A stretch of 64,000 bases of DNA from Bactericera cockerelli (GCA_024516035.1 CM044958.1:24807900-24871899); one strand, 5' to 3'. Shown: positions 23,241-34,101, counted from the stretch's first letter. Numbers and translations: made by a program. The notes: generated from the sequence alone by a model not told the origin.

Positions 23241-24315
23241 CAGTGCCGGATTAAGGCTGCGCGGGGCCCTTGACATTTTCAAGGCGCGGGGCCCCAAAAT
23301 TGTACTGAGTTTTTTCTAAAATACTATTTTTAGAACCTTAAAACCCGAGCCAAGTGTCTTGGGCACTAATTTATAATAGTATCCAAAACGACGTTTTCGA
23401 AATGCATTTTGAAAATGCCCAAAGACCTTTTTTTCTTTTAAAGGTACATACTAGAATTGCACGTCTTGAAAAACAATCCAAAACATCATGATAAGTAAAT
23501 TTGACGGCGCCGCAGGCTAAATTTTTGCAAAGTAATGGGGTAAAGTACTCGGGAAATAGATACAAAAAATATTTGAAAAAAAAAAAACATTAAAAGCGTC
23601 GTAGGCGACTATAATGAAGATCATTGGTTAAGATGTCTATAAAGCCGATCACTGAGCACTCAGAAGACACTTTATGGGTTTGATGGCAGAGATTACCAAA
23701 GTCGATAATCACGTCCGTCAATATTATTCTTTTCAAATACGAGTAATTATATAATATTTATATATATATTATATAAAAAGCCGCAGGCAATTGGTATAGG
23801 GGTCTACCTATTTTCGTATACGTGGTCAATTTTAAGGGGGCCCCGTGGTTTTTCTTTTAATATTTTGCTCAACTGGCTATGATTTTATTTCATATTAAAA
23901 TCCAGAAAAAACCGACTTGAAGGTCATTCAAAAACACTTATAATTTGTGTAAGCTGCCCGAAACGCTAGGTCCCCAAAACTGCGGGGAACTTGGCATCTA
24001 TTGAATCCGCAATTGGAGTAGGTAATCCGCTAGTGTCGATGTGGTTGATTCGAGGAGTAGATAGTAATAGGGGGCCCCGCGCTTTTCTTTCAATTTATGT
24101 ACTTTCCTGTGAGTGTGTGTTTTTTCCCCTTTTATTTCATCTTCTTACTCATTATCGAAAAATACCTAGTGTAAGCTTTTAAAAAACTCATAATACCTAG
24201 TGCAAGCTTTTTAAAAATCTCATAATATCTAGTGTAAGCTGCTCAAGCGCGGGGCCCCCTAAAGCGCGGGGCCCTTGGCATCTGCCAAATCCGCCATATG
24301 GGTAATCCGGCACTG
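23241..24315. mobile_element. Non-autonomous hAT-type DNA transposon, copy 2 (inverted relative to copy 1)
   Basis: It has the same termini as copy 1 and is flanked by the perfect 8-bp duplication CATGTTGT (23233-23240 and 24316-24323). It is 1075 bp, almost identical to the reverse complement of copy 1, with only a few differences seen by eye. Both insertions are recent, or they are maintained by exchange. Confidence 0.92.
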
Positions 24316-24416
24316 CATGTTGTTCTGCTATGCTAGTTCAGTTAGGTCATTGAGTTTCAGAAGCTGGATAGTTTTTGACATTTTCATGTCTTTGCTCTGG
24401 CACATAACCAAAATTA

Positions 24417-24580
24417 TTATGTAACGAAATTATGTAACGAAATTATGTAACGATATTATGTAACGAAATATTGAATTGTAAAGGGAGAGAAGAGGGAAAG
24501 TGTGTGTCATGCGCACAATGGCGAAGTATTGAATTGTAGAGGGAGAGAAGAGAGAAGGTATGTGTCAGGCGCACAATACG
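24417..24580. repeat. Short tandem repeat and local duplication
   Basis: Four units of ATTATGTAACGAA (13-14 bp), followed by two roughly 54-bp imperfect direct copies containing TATTGAATTGTA, GGGAGAGAAGAG and GCGCACAAT (about 24470-24523 and 24524-24580). Confidence 0.75.
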
Positions 24581-24711
24581 AAATTTGGTCAGTTGGGTTT
24601 TGGACCTTGAATAGTAAAGATGAAAATGTCCCAATGGTTGCAGACTCGTATGCAAGCGTTTTTTTAAACAAAAATTTAACATCGTTTTCAACTGCATGGT
24701 AATATCAATAG

Positions 24712-24830
24712 TCACCGTGGCAGAGTGAGTTAGCGCGCTAGGCATTGTACGCATGGTGACCTGGGTTCGATTCCCAACGGGGCAGGAATTTTACTACCGC
24801 AGAGTTAGCGTCGGGGATTATAGAAACAAA
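24712..24830 (+). mobile_element. tRNA-derived SINE, family 4
   Basis: GGCAGAGTGAGTTAGCGCGC and TGACCTGGGTTCGATTCCCA form a tRNA-like head with A- and B-box spacing. The same head recurs at 34492. The anticodon region (AGGCATTGTACGCATGG) does not give a convincing functional tRNA. Confidence 0.6.
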
Positions 24831-24979
24831 AAGTTGAAAGAAATAATTAGGAATTCGATTTAAAGAAATATTTATCAACTTATTGAAGATGGATGATACC
24901 CCTCGTGATAATATTCGTTGTTGAAAGTGATGATGAGTTGAGCCGGTTCAGTTGCGATGTCGCATACTTTAACATTATA

Positions 24980-25194
24980 AATTACTAGCAGTTAACCCGT
25001 GCTTCGCCACGATGGTTTTAGGCACTTTTAGGGCTCTATCTATGGAACGGTTTAGACTTTTGCAAAATCCTTTCTTATTGCACGTATTCAGTATGCAAGG
25101 AATGTTGTGTCAAAATTTCAGCTTGCTAGGTATTACGGTTTGGGCTGTAGAGCGATGATCAGTCAGTCAGTCAGTGACTTTGACATTTTATATA
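24980..25194 (-). mobile_element. Helentron-like (DINE/HINE-type) fragment with TCAG microsatellite
   Basis: ACTAGCAGTTAACCCGTGCT ends the element in this orientation. AAAATTTCAGCTTGCTAGGT and the run CAGTCAGTCAGTCAGTGACT sit towards 25194. The same order, inverted, occurs at 30718-30952. A GTCN microsatellite with a GC-hairpin end is the layout of Helentron-associated elements; assignment is by layout only. Confidence 0.5.
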
Positions 25195-25198
25195 TTAA

Positions 25199-25445
25199 CA
25201 CTTTGAGCCCATGAATACCATATATGACCCTCACCCAAAATTTCACTGTAGACTTGTGTACTCTATATGGTATTCAGGACCTTCCTTTACTTGGAAGACA
25301 TGAGTACTCCCTATGGTATTCGTTTCTATGTGTATCTCATAGGGAACAGGTTCTTGTGGTCCTTGGGAGCAATGTATGAGTGTTGGGTTCTGAAATTTGG
25401 GTCCCTCGTGCTCACCCGCCGATCCCAGCTCTGGGGCTCAAAGTG
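25199..25445. mobile_element. TTAA-flanked MITE
   Basis: Inverted termini CACTTTGAGCCC and GGGCTCAAAGTG with TTAA on both sides (25195-25198 and 25446-25449); 247 bp. It carries repeated GGTATTC segments. The duplication fits piggyBac or another TTAA-targeting family. The ends differ from those of the 18-kb element, so it is a separate family. No genuine coding frame is apparent. Confidence 0.75.
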
Positions 25446-25449
25446 TTAA

Positions 25450-26818
25450 GATAACTCACTGCGAGGATGGTATCGGTATATCACGGACTGAACTGCCACG
25501 GTCTATGTGGGATGGGAAATTCTCGTCATCAGAAATAGAAAAGAAATAGGTATTAGGAAATATAAAATTAGATTAGATATGATAATAATTTAATATTTTG
25601 ATTTAGATATTATCCTCGATCCAACAAGAATTTCAACATGAGATTTTTTCCTTCGGGTCTGATGCTTTTTTCCCGTAGAGATTTGACTAGACATATTTCA
25701 TTATATTTAAAGCTCATGTAAACTTTCTAGAAAACATTGATCAAAATGTTGTCAGTGCTCATATTTTATTTTATTCTCTTCCTAAATATTTGGTCAGAAC
25801 TCTTATTTTGGCCGAAAAGTATGGCTTACATATTTTTTTCTTGATTCCTTCCTTATGTATTGTGTTGAGCTAGATGAAAATCAACATTATATACAACATT
25901 GTGATACCTATAGGTTTAATATAATTGTAGTTAGTATACTGTTAAATGTCGGATGGCTGCGTTCGTATAGAGAGCTGTGATAGAAAACACTCGTAAATAT
26001 AGCACAAATAAATATTCCTCTTTATTAAATCACAAAGGAAAACAACTAGTTAAATAGTTCACAATTGCTTACTAATTCACTAAACTTCACAAATAGCAAG
26101 GTACTTTCACTATCGCAAATCACTTCGCAAAATAATTAACCGAAAACTAGAAAATGCTAGCACATTGTTCTTTCAGATTCTAGAACGAATCGCGCCAAGT
26201 TTTGATATCTCTCTAGGAACCACTGAATTTGTTCTCACAAGACTTTACTTATTTACTATAACATCCAATAGATCGCGCTAAGAATTTCATCTCAAACAAG
26301 ATGTTTACAGCATCTCAAAATTGGTCAAAAGTTGTTGTAATAAGTGTTAGTAATTCCATGCTCAAACAATTTTAAGGTCTGTGATAGTTTTATACACCAA
26401 ATAGAATTAATATCCTTTATAGATAAAACATAGGTACCATTTTATAAAAATAAGCTTGCCGACTCTTAAATAGAAATGACAAGTTGGCAAGTTAAGGCTC
26501 GATTATAATTTATTAGAAAAAAACAAAGAAATTTTAACCATTCTTCTAATTTATGAGTTTTTTTTTATATAATTTAATTAAAATTTAATCAAAGAGAGTG
26601 TCAATGGCATTATAAGTTTGGAATATCTAAAAGGGTTGAGATATTAAGGAATATCCTATTATAAAATATTAAAGGACAGTAATGAGAACGTCTTTGCGTC
26701 CACTTTTTTCTTTTAACAAGATAAGCTGGAATATACAAGCACTATAAATCAAGCAAGCTCTTGAAATATTAATTTAAAAAATACCCCTTAAAAATCAATG
26801 TTTCTGGATTGTTGGACT
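25450..26818. other. Intergenic sequence, nothing certain
   Basis: No gene was seen. The block at about 25930-26300 has the look of an old retroelement non-coding end, but no ends or partner copy could be found. Confidence 0.45.
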
Positions 26819-26821
26819 TTT

Positions 26822-27083
26822 TTTTTTTTTTTTAAGTGGGGTTTAACGTCGCTTTCAACTGCCATGGTCATATCACGACGGGGGTTTTACTCTCCATTCG
26901 CAGGAAACTCACAAACCTGCTACTCACATTGACCTCACCCAGCCTGAGTGGGGCCGGGAAAAGCCAGCGTCACGAGAATTAGAATTTGAATGGTCACCCA
27001 TCCAAGTCTTAACCTCGCTGGATGTCGTTTAACTTCGGTGTTCTGAAGGGAACCGGTGTATTCAACATGCCATCGACGCTGGC
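26822..27083 (-). mobile_element. 5S-rRNA-derived SINE, full length, with target duplication
   Basis: Reverse-strand copy. The T-run begins at about 26819, and the flanking repeat TGTTGGACTT(T) occurs on both sides (about 26811-26821 and 27085-27095). The copy is almost identical to those at 5135, 8011 and 10257. Confidence 0.9.
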
Positions 27084-27163
27084 TGTGTTGGACTTTAATG
27101 TTAAAAAAAAATGCGGAAAGTTAGAATACTCAAGTGAAACTCTATAGGAATTACCCTTTCTTT

Positions 27164-27417
27164 TTTTTTGTGGGGTTTAACGTCGTTTTCAACTGCCATG
27201 GTCATTTCACGACGGGGTTTTACCCTCCATTCGCAGGAAACTCACAAACCTGCTACTCACATTGACCTCACCCAGCCTGAGTGGGGCCGGGAAAAGCCAG
27301 CGTCACGAGAATTAGAATTTGAATGGTCACCCATCCAAGTCTTAACCTCGCTGGATGTCGTTTAACTTCGGTGTTCTGAAGGGAACCGGTGTATTCAACA
27401 TGCCATCGACGCTGGCT
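27164..27417 (-). mobile_element. 5S-rRNA-derived SINE, full length, with 14-bp target duplication
   Basis: Reverse-strand copy only about 80 bp from the previous one. It is flanked by a 14-bp direct repeat ATTACCCTTTCTTT (27150-27163 and 27418-27431). The head and shared body are intact, and the tail is short. Confidence 0.92.
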
Positions 27418-27431
27418 ATTACCCTTTCTTT

Positions 27432-27585
27432 ATTAAAAAAAAAAAGATGAGTGGATTCACAGCCTTTTTTTATTTTGTAGCCATGAAACAGGGCCACTGT
27501 AGACGCTTGTGGTCTGTGTTGTAGCCTGCCCATCCCGTAGTACTTATGCCTCCCCTCTTATGGGCGAGAAGATACAATGACAATG
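27432..27585 (-). mobile_element. Family-5 SINE, tail part
   Basis: The 3' half of the tRNA-Gly-like family on the reverse strand: AGCCTTTTTTTATTTTGTAG, CCATGAAACAGGGCCACTGT, TGTTGTAGCCTGCCCATCCC and CCTCTTATGGGCGAGAAG. It lacks the tRNA-like head. Confidence 0.65.
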
Positions 27586-28112
27586 AGCTTTATCTATAAA
27601 ATTGTGAAATCAGATCATCAAAGACGTGTTCAATATTATTCTTTTTTATGGTGGATGTGCCGCCATGTTACATCTGATTCCTCCACATTGCATAGTGAGT
27701 ACTGAATTTAAGGCGTCCATTCAACATAGAAACATTATAGAGTTAGAAATTTAATTATTATTAAACCTTGCTTTTGGGCGAAAATCATAGACCTTGTTTG
27801 AGGAGGCGCCGAATTGAGGGCCGTTCATCTTCTTATGGCCGATTTCTAGCCCAAAGTGCTTGGATGAATTACCGAGTTACTGCCCAAAAAATGCGAAGCT
27901 ACTTGAAAGACTGAAGTCCATTTGTACCGAATTTAGGCCCGGTTGACCATTTTTTTTTAAAAATAGTACATAGTACATAGGTGGTACAGTCAAAACAGAA
28001 AAAATCACATTTGAACTGAAACATAACCTTTTTTATATTCAATATTTTATTAATGTAGGTCACGTAAGGTTGTAGGGCAATGACTTGGGTGTATTGTATA
28101 CTGTATACTATA

Positions 28113-28805
28113 CAGGGTGTTTCAGAAAAGTGTGCATTAATTTTAACCACGTATTTTATGTACCATTTTAGGGGGGGTCAACTCTATAACAAAATGGGCG
28201 AAAGTGCTTCATAAGGGAGATACACATCTCTAAAGGTTCTTTAAAAAAATCTTAGATTTTGAATTACGCCTTACTTGTTAGAGTTATTGAAACGCGGAAA
28301 AAAATTGACTCCCAATACAAGATGACGCCGTTATTTTGATGTGAGAATTGAGGTCATTGCACTTTCAGGGACGGCCACAGGGGGGTTAACTGAAAGAAAA
28401 TAGGCCATACTTTTTTGGTGGTTAATCGAATTTGAATTTGGTTTTCGCCAAATGAATAACCATGTTATTTTACACGGATAAGGTCGGAATAACTTTTCTC
28501 TAAAAACAAGACAAGTGCCTCAAATTTGAAATTGATGATTTTTCATTATGCCTTCGTTGTGAACGGTCCTTTAAGATTGTGTTAATTTTGGGATGATTTC
28601 AGCCGGTATTTAGTTGGAAAATAAAGCCCAAGATTTTCTCTTGTGCCTACCACCTACAAAATCCAAGATTTTTTTAAAGAACCTTTAGAGATGTGTATCT
28701 CCCTTATGAAGCACTTTCGCCCATTTTGTTATAGAGTTGACCCCCCCTAAAATGGTACATAAAATACGTGGTTAAAATTAATGCACACTTTTCTGAAACA
28801 CCCTG
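28113..28805. mobile_element. CAGGGTG-ended foldback MITE
   Basis: Inverted arms of about 147 bp (28113-28259 and 28659-28805), beginning CAGGGTGTTTCAGAAAAGTG, almost perfectly complementary. TA dinucleotides flank both ends (28111-28112 and 28806-28807). Internal sequence is about 400 bp and non-coding. The termini and TA fit a Tc1/mariner-type non-autonomous element. Confidence 0.82.
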
Positions 28806-29199
28806 TATAACTAGTATTAGGGTTGGAAAAAAACCTATAGGGCTATGCTTCGGTTCAGGACAAAAAATCATAGTACAAATCATTGGCAATGGTGACTTTT
28901 ACAGGGTTCCCGTTTACCGTAAAAAAAGGCAACCAGCCGTTAATGTGGAGTGCCAGAAGCAAATCACGACTATCACAAGAAAGAGGTTGAACAACGCCGA
29001 CCCCAATTAGGGTTGGGAAAAGGCACGGTGGAGGAATTATGTTTAAATAAAATAAATACATATATTCATAACGAAAACTTCGGTTACACAATCTTTACTT
29101 CCATGTTTACATAAGGTAAAGATCAAGCTTGATAAACACTTTGGTGAGCCAATTATAATATCAAACCTGGCACCAATTGCAATAAATCATCAGGTATAA

Positions 29200-29974
29200 A
29201 ATAAAGCGTTCAGATGAAGCCACGCTTGTTAAAATAATGAGGTGCGACACCTTCCACCTTGCGTAACGTCCATGAAAAAATAAAATAAAATAATATTCAG
29301 CTAATTACACGGCGAAGTGTATGAGAAGAGCATTACAGCTCATTAAGGCGAAGTAAATCAGAGGGCCTGACAATGTGTCGCTATTAAGAGAGAGGGAATC
29401 AAAACCTCGTTAAGATGGACTACAGGAGCGCGTGTGATTGGACAGGAGACTCCAGGGGGGCGGGTAAGGGGAGGAGTTAGAGTGGAGGTGAAGCTATCCT
29501 GCCTCAGGACAACCAGAGTATATCCTTCCGTTGAGTCCTTCGGGTCTAGAGTATCCTGACTCTATGATAGTTTACAGTGTTATCACGAAGAAATTGAGAG
29601 TGTCTTCGGTGTTACTTATACTTTTGTTCATAAATTAATTAAATTACAGTGTTATAACAACGCAACGGCCTTAATTTTAGTTTTATTTTTCCAATGAATA
29701 ATTTAATATGATGTACTGTTGTGGTAGTATAACAGCATTTAAAATAGTCTCCTTCACTCGTAGTATATCAGGAACTAAGTGAAAAGCAGAGTTATCGCAA
29801 CAAGTGTTCACAACTGATTTATTACTCCGGTTATTTAATCACAATCAAGTGCTAGAACAATAATACTTATTTTAAATTTGTGTTAGTGATCGAACGACGG
29901 TGTGTCACAACGTGTTCTCAATAAGTGTCCCCCTAAGGAGCACCAGTGACGTCACGACGGCGTCGCCCGACCTC
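29200..29974 (+). promoter_or_regulatory. Nkx6: Likely Nkx6 promoter-proximal region and 5' UTR
   Basis: Unlike the flanks, this stretch has no recognisable repeat and becomes GC-richer towards the exon. At 29436-29475 there is an inverted CCAAT box (GATTGG), then a GC-box-like GGGGGGCGGGTAAGGGGAGG block. A TATA-like GTATATCC follows at about 29518. Together these suggest a transcription start near 29.5 kb and a 5' UTR of about 450 bases. The exact start site and any 5' UTR intron are inferred, not visible. Confidence 0.45.
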
Positions 29975-30374
29975 ATGAGTGACGACTCGCGGGGGTCCAC
30001 CCACTCCTCCCTGCTGTCCCAGTCTGACGACACGCCCCACAGGATGATCACCCCCATCACCGGCTACCTGGACTCCTCGGGGAGCCCCCCCCTGGCCGCC
30101 CTCCACTCCATGACGGAGATGAAGACGAGTCCCGGCGGCAACCCCCACGGCATAGAGCAGATCCTGTCGCGGCCGCCCCCCGGCCTCCCCCGCTCCTTCT
30201 CCAGCGTGGCCGGCATGGCGGCCGCTGCTAATATGGCGGCCGCCTCCTACTTCCACCACAACGGAAGCAAACACCCCGGCCTGGCCGACTTCACCTCAAG
30301 GTCATCCATCTACTGGCCCGGCCTGCAGGGACTCGTCAGCAACCCGATAGCGTGGAGGGATAGACTAGCTAACT
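29975..30374 (+). CDS. Nkx6: Nkx6-type homeobox transcription factor, first coding exon (N-terminal region)
   Basis: This exon encodes the N-terminal regulatory part of an NK-class homeodomain transcription factor of the Nkx6/HGTX family, nuclear proteins that pattern the nerve cord and specify neurons. From the ATG at 29975 it gives 133 codons plus one base. Residues 37-50 read SPPLAALHSMTEMK and residues 58-67 HGIEQILSRP, the Groucho-type repressor (TN/eh1-like) motif of the family. Residues 112-116 are IYWPG followed by a WRD, both Nkx6 signatures. An Ala-rich run lies at about 79-90. The exon ends before GTAAGT at 30375 (phase 1), which fits the acceptor at 45360. The frame has a stop at 29873 and no earlier in-frame ATG. 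The start context is weak, and the in-frame ATG at 30044 has a better context, so the start is uncertain. A 5' exon spliced in between is also possible. The exon is GC-rich against AT-rich surroundings. Confidence 0.88.
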
Positions 30375-30717
30375 GTAAGTACCTACTGCTCTCTTAAGAA
30401 ACACAATGCCACTAGCCGTTGAATATAAGTAAAATTATAATACCCAACTAAATTGAATATTAGTTTAAAGTAAGCTAAATGAGACTTTCTTTAAACTGCT
30501 AGCAAAAAAGGAATCTTTAGTCCCCACACCGGCAGCATATAAATATTAAAGTACAAATATTTTGTAATTGTAATTGCCTAATTGTAATAAACCTACTAAA
30601 AGTAAAAAAGTTAAAATATGATTCATAATATATGTATGTGGTAAAGCACATGGCTTCTATGTGGGTAGCGCAGCATTTATAAGAGCCTCCTTTACCCTTC
30701 AAATTATTATATCTTAG

Positions 30718-30952
30718 TATATAAATGTCAAAGTCACTGACTGACTGACTGACTGATCATCACTGTTTCTCCGAACTGGTAAGTCCTAGGAAGCTGAAAT
30801 TTGGTAGGTAGCTTTGTCTTATAGTCTATAGATGTACAATAAGACGGGATTTTTCGAAATTCCCACTACAACACCTGCCATTGGCGAAATAGGACTTTTT
30901 GCTATCACGGCCATGCCTCGGCCCGCAAAGCGGGCGACAGCCCGCTAGTCCT
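30718..30952 (+). mobile_element. Helentron-like (DINE/HINE-type) fragment with GACT microsatellite and hairpin end
   Basis: Begins with GTCAAAGTCACTGACTGACT, contains AGCTGAAATTTGGTAGGTAG, and ends in a GC-rich hairpin GGCCCGCAAAGCGGGCGACA with CCCGCTAGTC. It mirrors the copy at 24980-25194. It lies in intron 1, just downstream of the first coding exon. Confidence 0.5.
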
Positions 30953-30987
30953 CTATAAGTCTACACTACACATACTCTGGTTATACT

Positions 30988-31140
30988 GACCTTAGTAGAT
31001 TGATCGATAATAAGGCACCGCGAACTTGTAACTTGGAGGACGGTGGTTCAAGTCCAAAGTTAAACAAACATTTATTTTAGTAAAGTGAGATTGAGTAGTT
31101 GTGATATCACGTTTGCGATTAACACAAATATGATAACTTT
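30988..31140 (+). mobile_element. tRNA-derived SINE, family 2
   Basis: Head GACCTTAGTAGATTGATCGA with AACTTGGAGGACGGTGGTTC, body TTGAGTAGTTGTGATATCAC and GCGATTAACACAAATATGAT. It lies in intron 1, about 0.6 kb after the first coding exon. Confidence 0.7.
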
Positions 31141-31242
31141 ATACTCTGATGGTTATGCCGACACTGCTCGTTACTCATAAAAGTAACATACTCATTTGTC
31201 CTTAGTAGGTATGAGTGGACCCGAACTTTCAAAGTACCTACA

Positions 31243-31480
31243 CCAGCCTCCGTGGCGTAACGGTTGTGACTACTGCCCGTAGTCCAGAGATCCTTAGTTC
31301 GATTCCCGGTTGGAGCAGACTTTTCGCACTGAAAATTCTGTCCCCTCCGAACATGTGAGGCTGGCGATTCCGGCCCCACCCAGGCTGGGTGAGGTTAATG
31401 TGGGTAGCTGGTACGATTCCCAGCGAATGGAGGGTGAAACCCCCGTCCTGTCTACCTCAAATCAGGATGTTAAAACCAAA
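31243..31480 (+). mobile_element. tRNA-headed SINE sharing the body of the 5S SINE
   Basis: The head (31243-31317) is tRNA-like: CGTGGCGTAACGGTTGTGAC resembles an A box and AGTTCGATTCCCGG a B box. The following part (about 31362-31470) is the same body as in the 5S-headed copies: CCGGCCCCACCCAGGCTGGG, GTGAGGTTAATGTGGGTAGC, GAATGGAGGGTGAAACCCCC. Two different pol III heads on one body indicate modular SINE evolution. Confidence 0.75.
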
Positions 31481-31645
31481 TAGAATCAATGGACATGAAA
31501 GGAGCCTAGACATTGGATCTGGGCGTCCATATAATCCTCTCACCACCGTGATTTAGGTATCTATACCTATCTCACGGACACAAAATTATTATTAAAGTAC
31601 CTACAGTGTACAAACATTTCTAGACAGTGGGATTCGAATCAAGTG

Positions 31646-31806
31646 GCCCGTTCCAGAAGCACTTTCCACTCTCCAAATCTCCGTTTCAACCGTCACACAC
31701 AATTTTATTGCTTATTCCATTCAAATTAACCAATCAGAGTGCGTTGGGTGACAGTTGAAAGAGAGATTCGGGGATTTAGAGAGTGGAAAGTGTTTCTGGA
31801 ATGGGC
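31646..31806. mobile_element. Small foldback MITE in intron 1
   Basis: An inverted pair: GCCCGTTCCAGAAGCACTTT at the left and AAAGTGTTTCTGGAATGGGC at the right, arms of about 60 bp with a loop of about 40 bp. No clear target duplication was seen. Confidence 0.7.
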
Positions 31807-32961
31807 TACAGGTCAACTGCGTGCAAGTTTAGTTCTCTCCACCACTTGTTCAGGGTGACTAACTAATAAACATACTAGATAAACAATAGAATACCTGGTT
31901 CACAGCAACTAGGTTGAAACAATAAAATTATTATATGCCTAAAGTAATGTAAACATTGCTCATTCAAAGTACACTACTGCACTGAGTGCACATGCATGAT
32001 CTAAAACAGTGATGAAAAGTGTAAGCAGCTCATTTAACAGGAGAGACATGGTACCTATATTACTAAAAAAAAACTATACATGTAAGTTGTAGGTAGGTAT
32101 GTATATCTAAATTGTTCTCCAGAATACTATTTAGTAAAGAGGTCCAAGTCATTGACTAGATATAGATAGGATACATGCCTTTATAAAACAAAGTTGTTTT
32201 GCACATTCTATTCACATAAGCATCAGCCAACATGAATCTATGTATGTATAGCCCAGGCAAATTAGTGCTCTAGCGTCAAAAAATTGCTCAATAGCTGGAA
32301 ATCGTTTTAAACCCTTAAAGGGGTCCTGAATAATGTGTATATGAGTTTGCGACGGATTTTAGGTTGTGCTTCCGAGTTTAGGGCCTAAATAGTGCAAATT
32401 TTTTGCACTTTTTTTAAAATTGCGCTTATAACTCAAAATGTATTTATTCTACAGAAAATTTTACTCAGTTCTTATCTAAGGAACATAAAATTATGCGTCT
32501 AATGACGTTTGAATCATTAAAAAAAGTTAAGCCGTTCAGCCACAATCGCTCCTCAAAGAAAGGTGGTTTTTTCAAACATAGCTCAAATTTTGAAAATTCT
32601 CAACTTTTAACGCCTGTAAGTCAAAAAGGACTGCACCAATTGAAAAATTTAATAGAATCGAACTTGTAGAAAATGTAATTTTAAGTAAAATACTGTTTGA
32701 AATTTGAAATTTGCTCACTCCAGTGCTGAGATATGAATTTTAAAACCGAAAGAGTTCCTAGAGCCAAATTTTCGCTAAGGCAGTGCAACGCAAAAAACTT
32801 CGTCTGAACTCTAAAATTATCACATTCTTACAACTTTTCAAGCAAAACTGAACGTTATCTACTGAATTCAGTCGAATAGGTAGTTTAATATTGAGAAACT
32901 TGCACTGAATTTTACTAAGATCTGTTTACTGAACATGTGATTTCAAGACAGCAGGCACACT

Positions 32962-33537
32962 ATGGAGAATGTAACTTGTTTTATATGCGGGAACATTGTG
33001 CAAGAAGGAGCGGATAGAGGAATATTAAAGGAAAAGTCACTTCGAACGTTTATTGAGGCTAGCAGGAGGAGGAATGATGGGCATCACACGTGGTTACAGA
33101 CTCAGAAATCTGTTATACTTCACGAGAAGTGTCGCAAAGGTGTCTACACGAAGGAGTCAAACATTGTAAAGGCCGAAAAAGAAGCAGGAAACGGAAGCCG
33201 TGTGACAAGAGGCCGTGAGGAAATACCAAAATTCAACTTTAAGGAGCTCTGCTTCTACTGTGGAAAAGATGCCTCTGAAAGCTTCAAGGTTAAACAGAAA
33301 AAGCTTCCTCTTCATAGACGTGAAATTCAGACACAAGAAATAATGCAAAAAATTAAAGGTTCTGCAATTGCCAGAGGAGATGAAATGGGGGCGGTGGTAT
33401 TGCGTAAGATGGCAACTGAATCAGACCTCGTAGCCTCTGAAGGCAAGTACGATTCTTGTCGTGGTATGTTCTTTAATTCACGCCCATTTATGGATCCTGA
33501 TGCAGCTCAAGGTATATCTGGACGAGGGGAGTGAATT
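32962..33537 (+). CDS. Transposon-borne C-x2-C / H-x2-C protein of unknown function
   Basis: A 190-residue frame with a natural ATG. It has two similar modules: C6-x2-C9 (CFIC) with H54-x2-C57 (HEKC), and C97-x2-C100 (CFYC) with C166 in GKYDSCRG, where the expected histidine is Asp 164. The spacing and the DLVASEGKYxxC segment suggest a repeated zinc-binding fold. Similar Cys/His modules occur in insect proteins encoded near transposons, but I do not know a function. The first two thirds lies in the inverted arm and is repeated at 34207-34861. The frame ends at a stop at 33535. A full-length relative may be longer, so this is probably a truncated element protein rather than a host gene. Confidence 0.5.
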
Positions 33538-34027
33538 AATGTAGTAACTGGGGCTTTGAAGCCGAAAGACCTAAGTTTCCCAGTTACTGGGGTTTAACGA
33601 AGAAAAGGCCGCTGGTTCAATAACGCTACTACGAAAGGTGTAGGTGTATTAAAGAGTATTAAATTTACACGGAAAGATAAAAGGAAGAAATAAACTACTA
33701 CTATGAAATGAGATTGGATGATCTTACCTTGAGTACTTGTACCAAGTACTTACGCCTTTAGAAGGGGATCAAAGGTGGTAGATCGAGGAAGGAGAGAAGA
33801 CGTACCCTGACCACTGGTTGTTACAATCTGAACGAGGCATCGTCGTTCCCAATCTATCGTACCGAATCTCTGGCTTTCTTTGTAAGATCATATGATATGC
33901 CTATCATCTGATATCGAAGTGTTATCTCTAACAGTTAGGGGCGTAGAGATCGAGTGATATGCGCGGGGTAAGTTTGGAGTCAATTCAAACTGGAGTCACA
34001 TGGCGTGAACAGGGAGAGTTCGCTCAA

Positions 34028-34053
34028 CCCCCCCCCCCCCCCCCCCCCCCCCC
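34028..34053. repeat. 26-base poly-C run
   Basis: An uninterrupted run of C in the single-copy centre of the 3.3-kb element. Its length may be uncertain because homopolymers are error-prone in assemblies. Confidence 0.8.
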
Positions 34054-34101
34054 ATAGCATGGAACGTATCATGGCCTTATCATCACTAAAAATTCATTAA
34101 C

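Noticed and set aside
25930..26340. Solo LTR of a retrotransposon
   Set aside because: No paired TG/CA ends with a target duplication could be found and no second copy is in the window.
29933..30274. 113-codon open frame on the minus strand opposite Nkx6 exon 1
   Set aside because: It is the antisense shadow of a GC-rich coding exon and has no recognisable domain.
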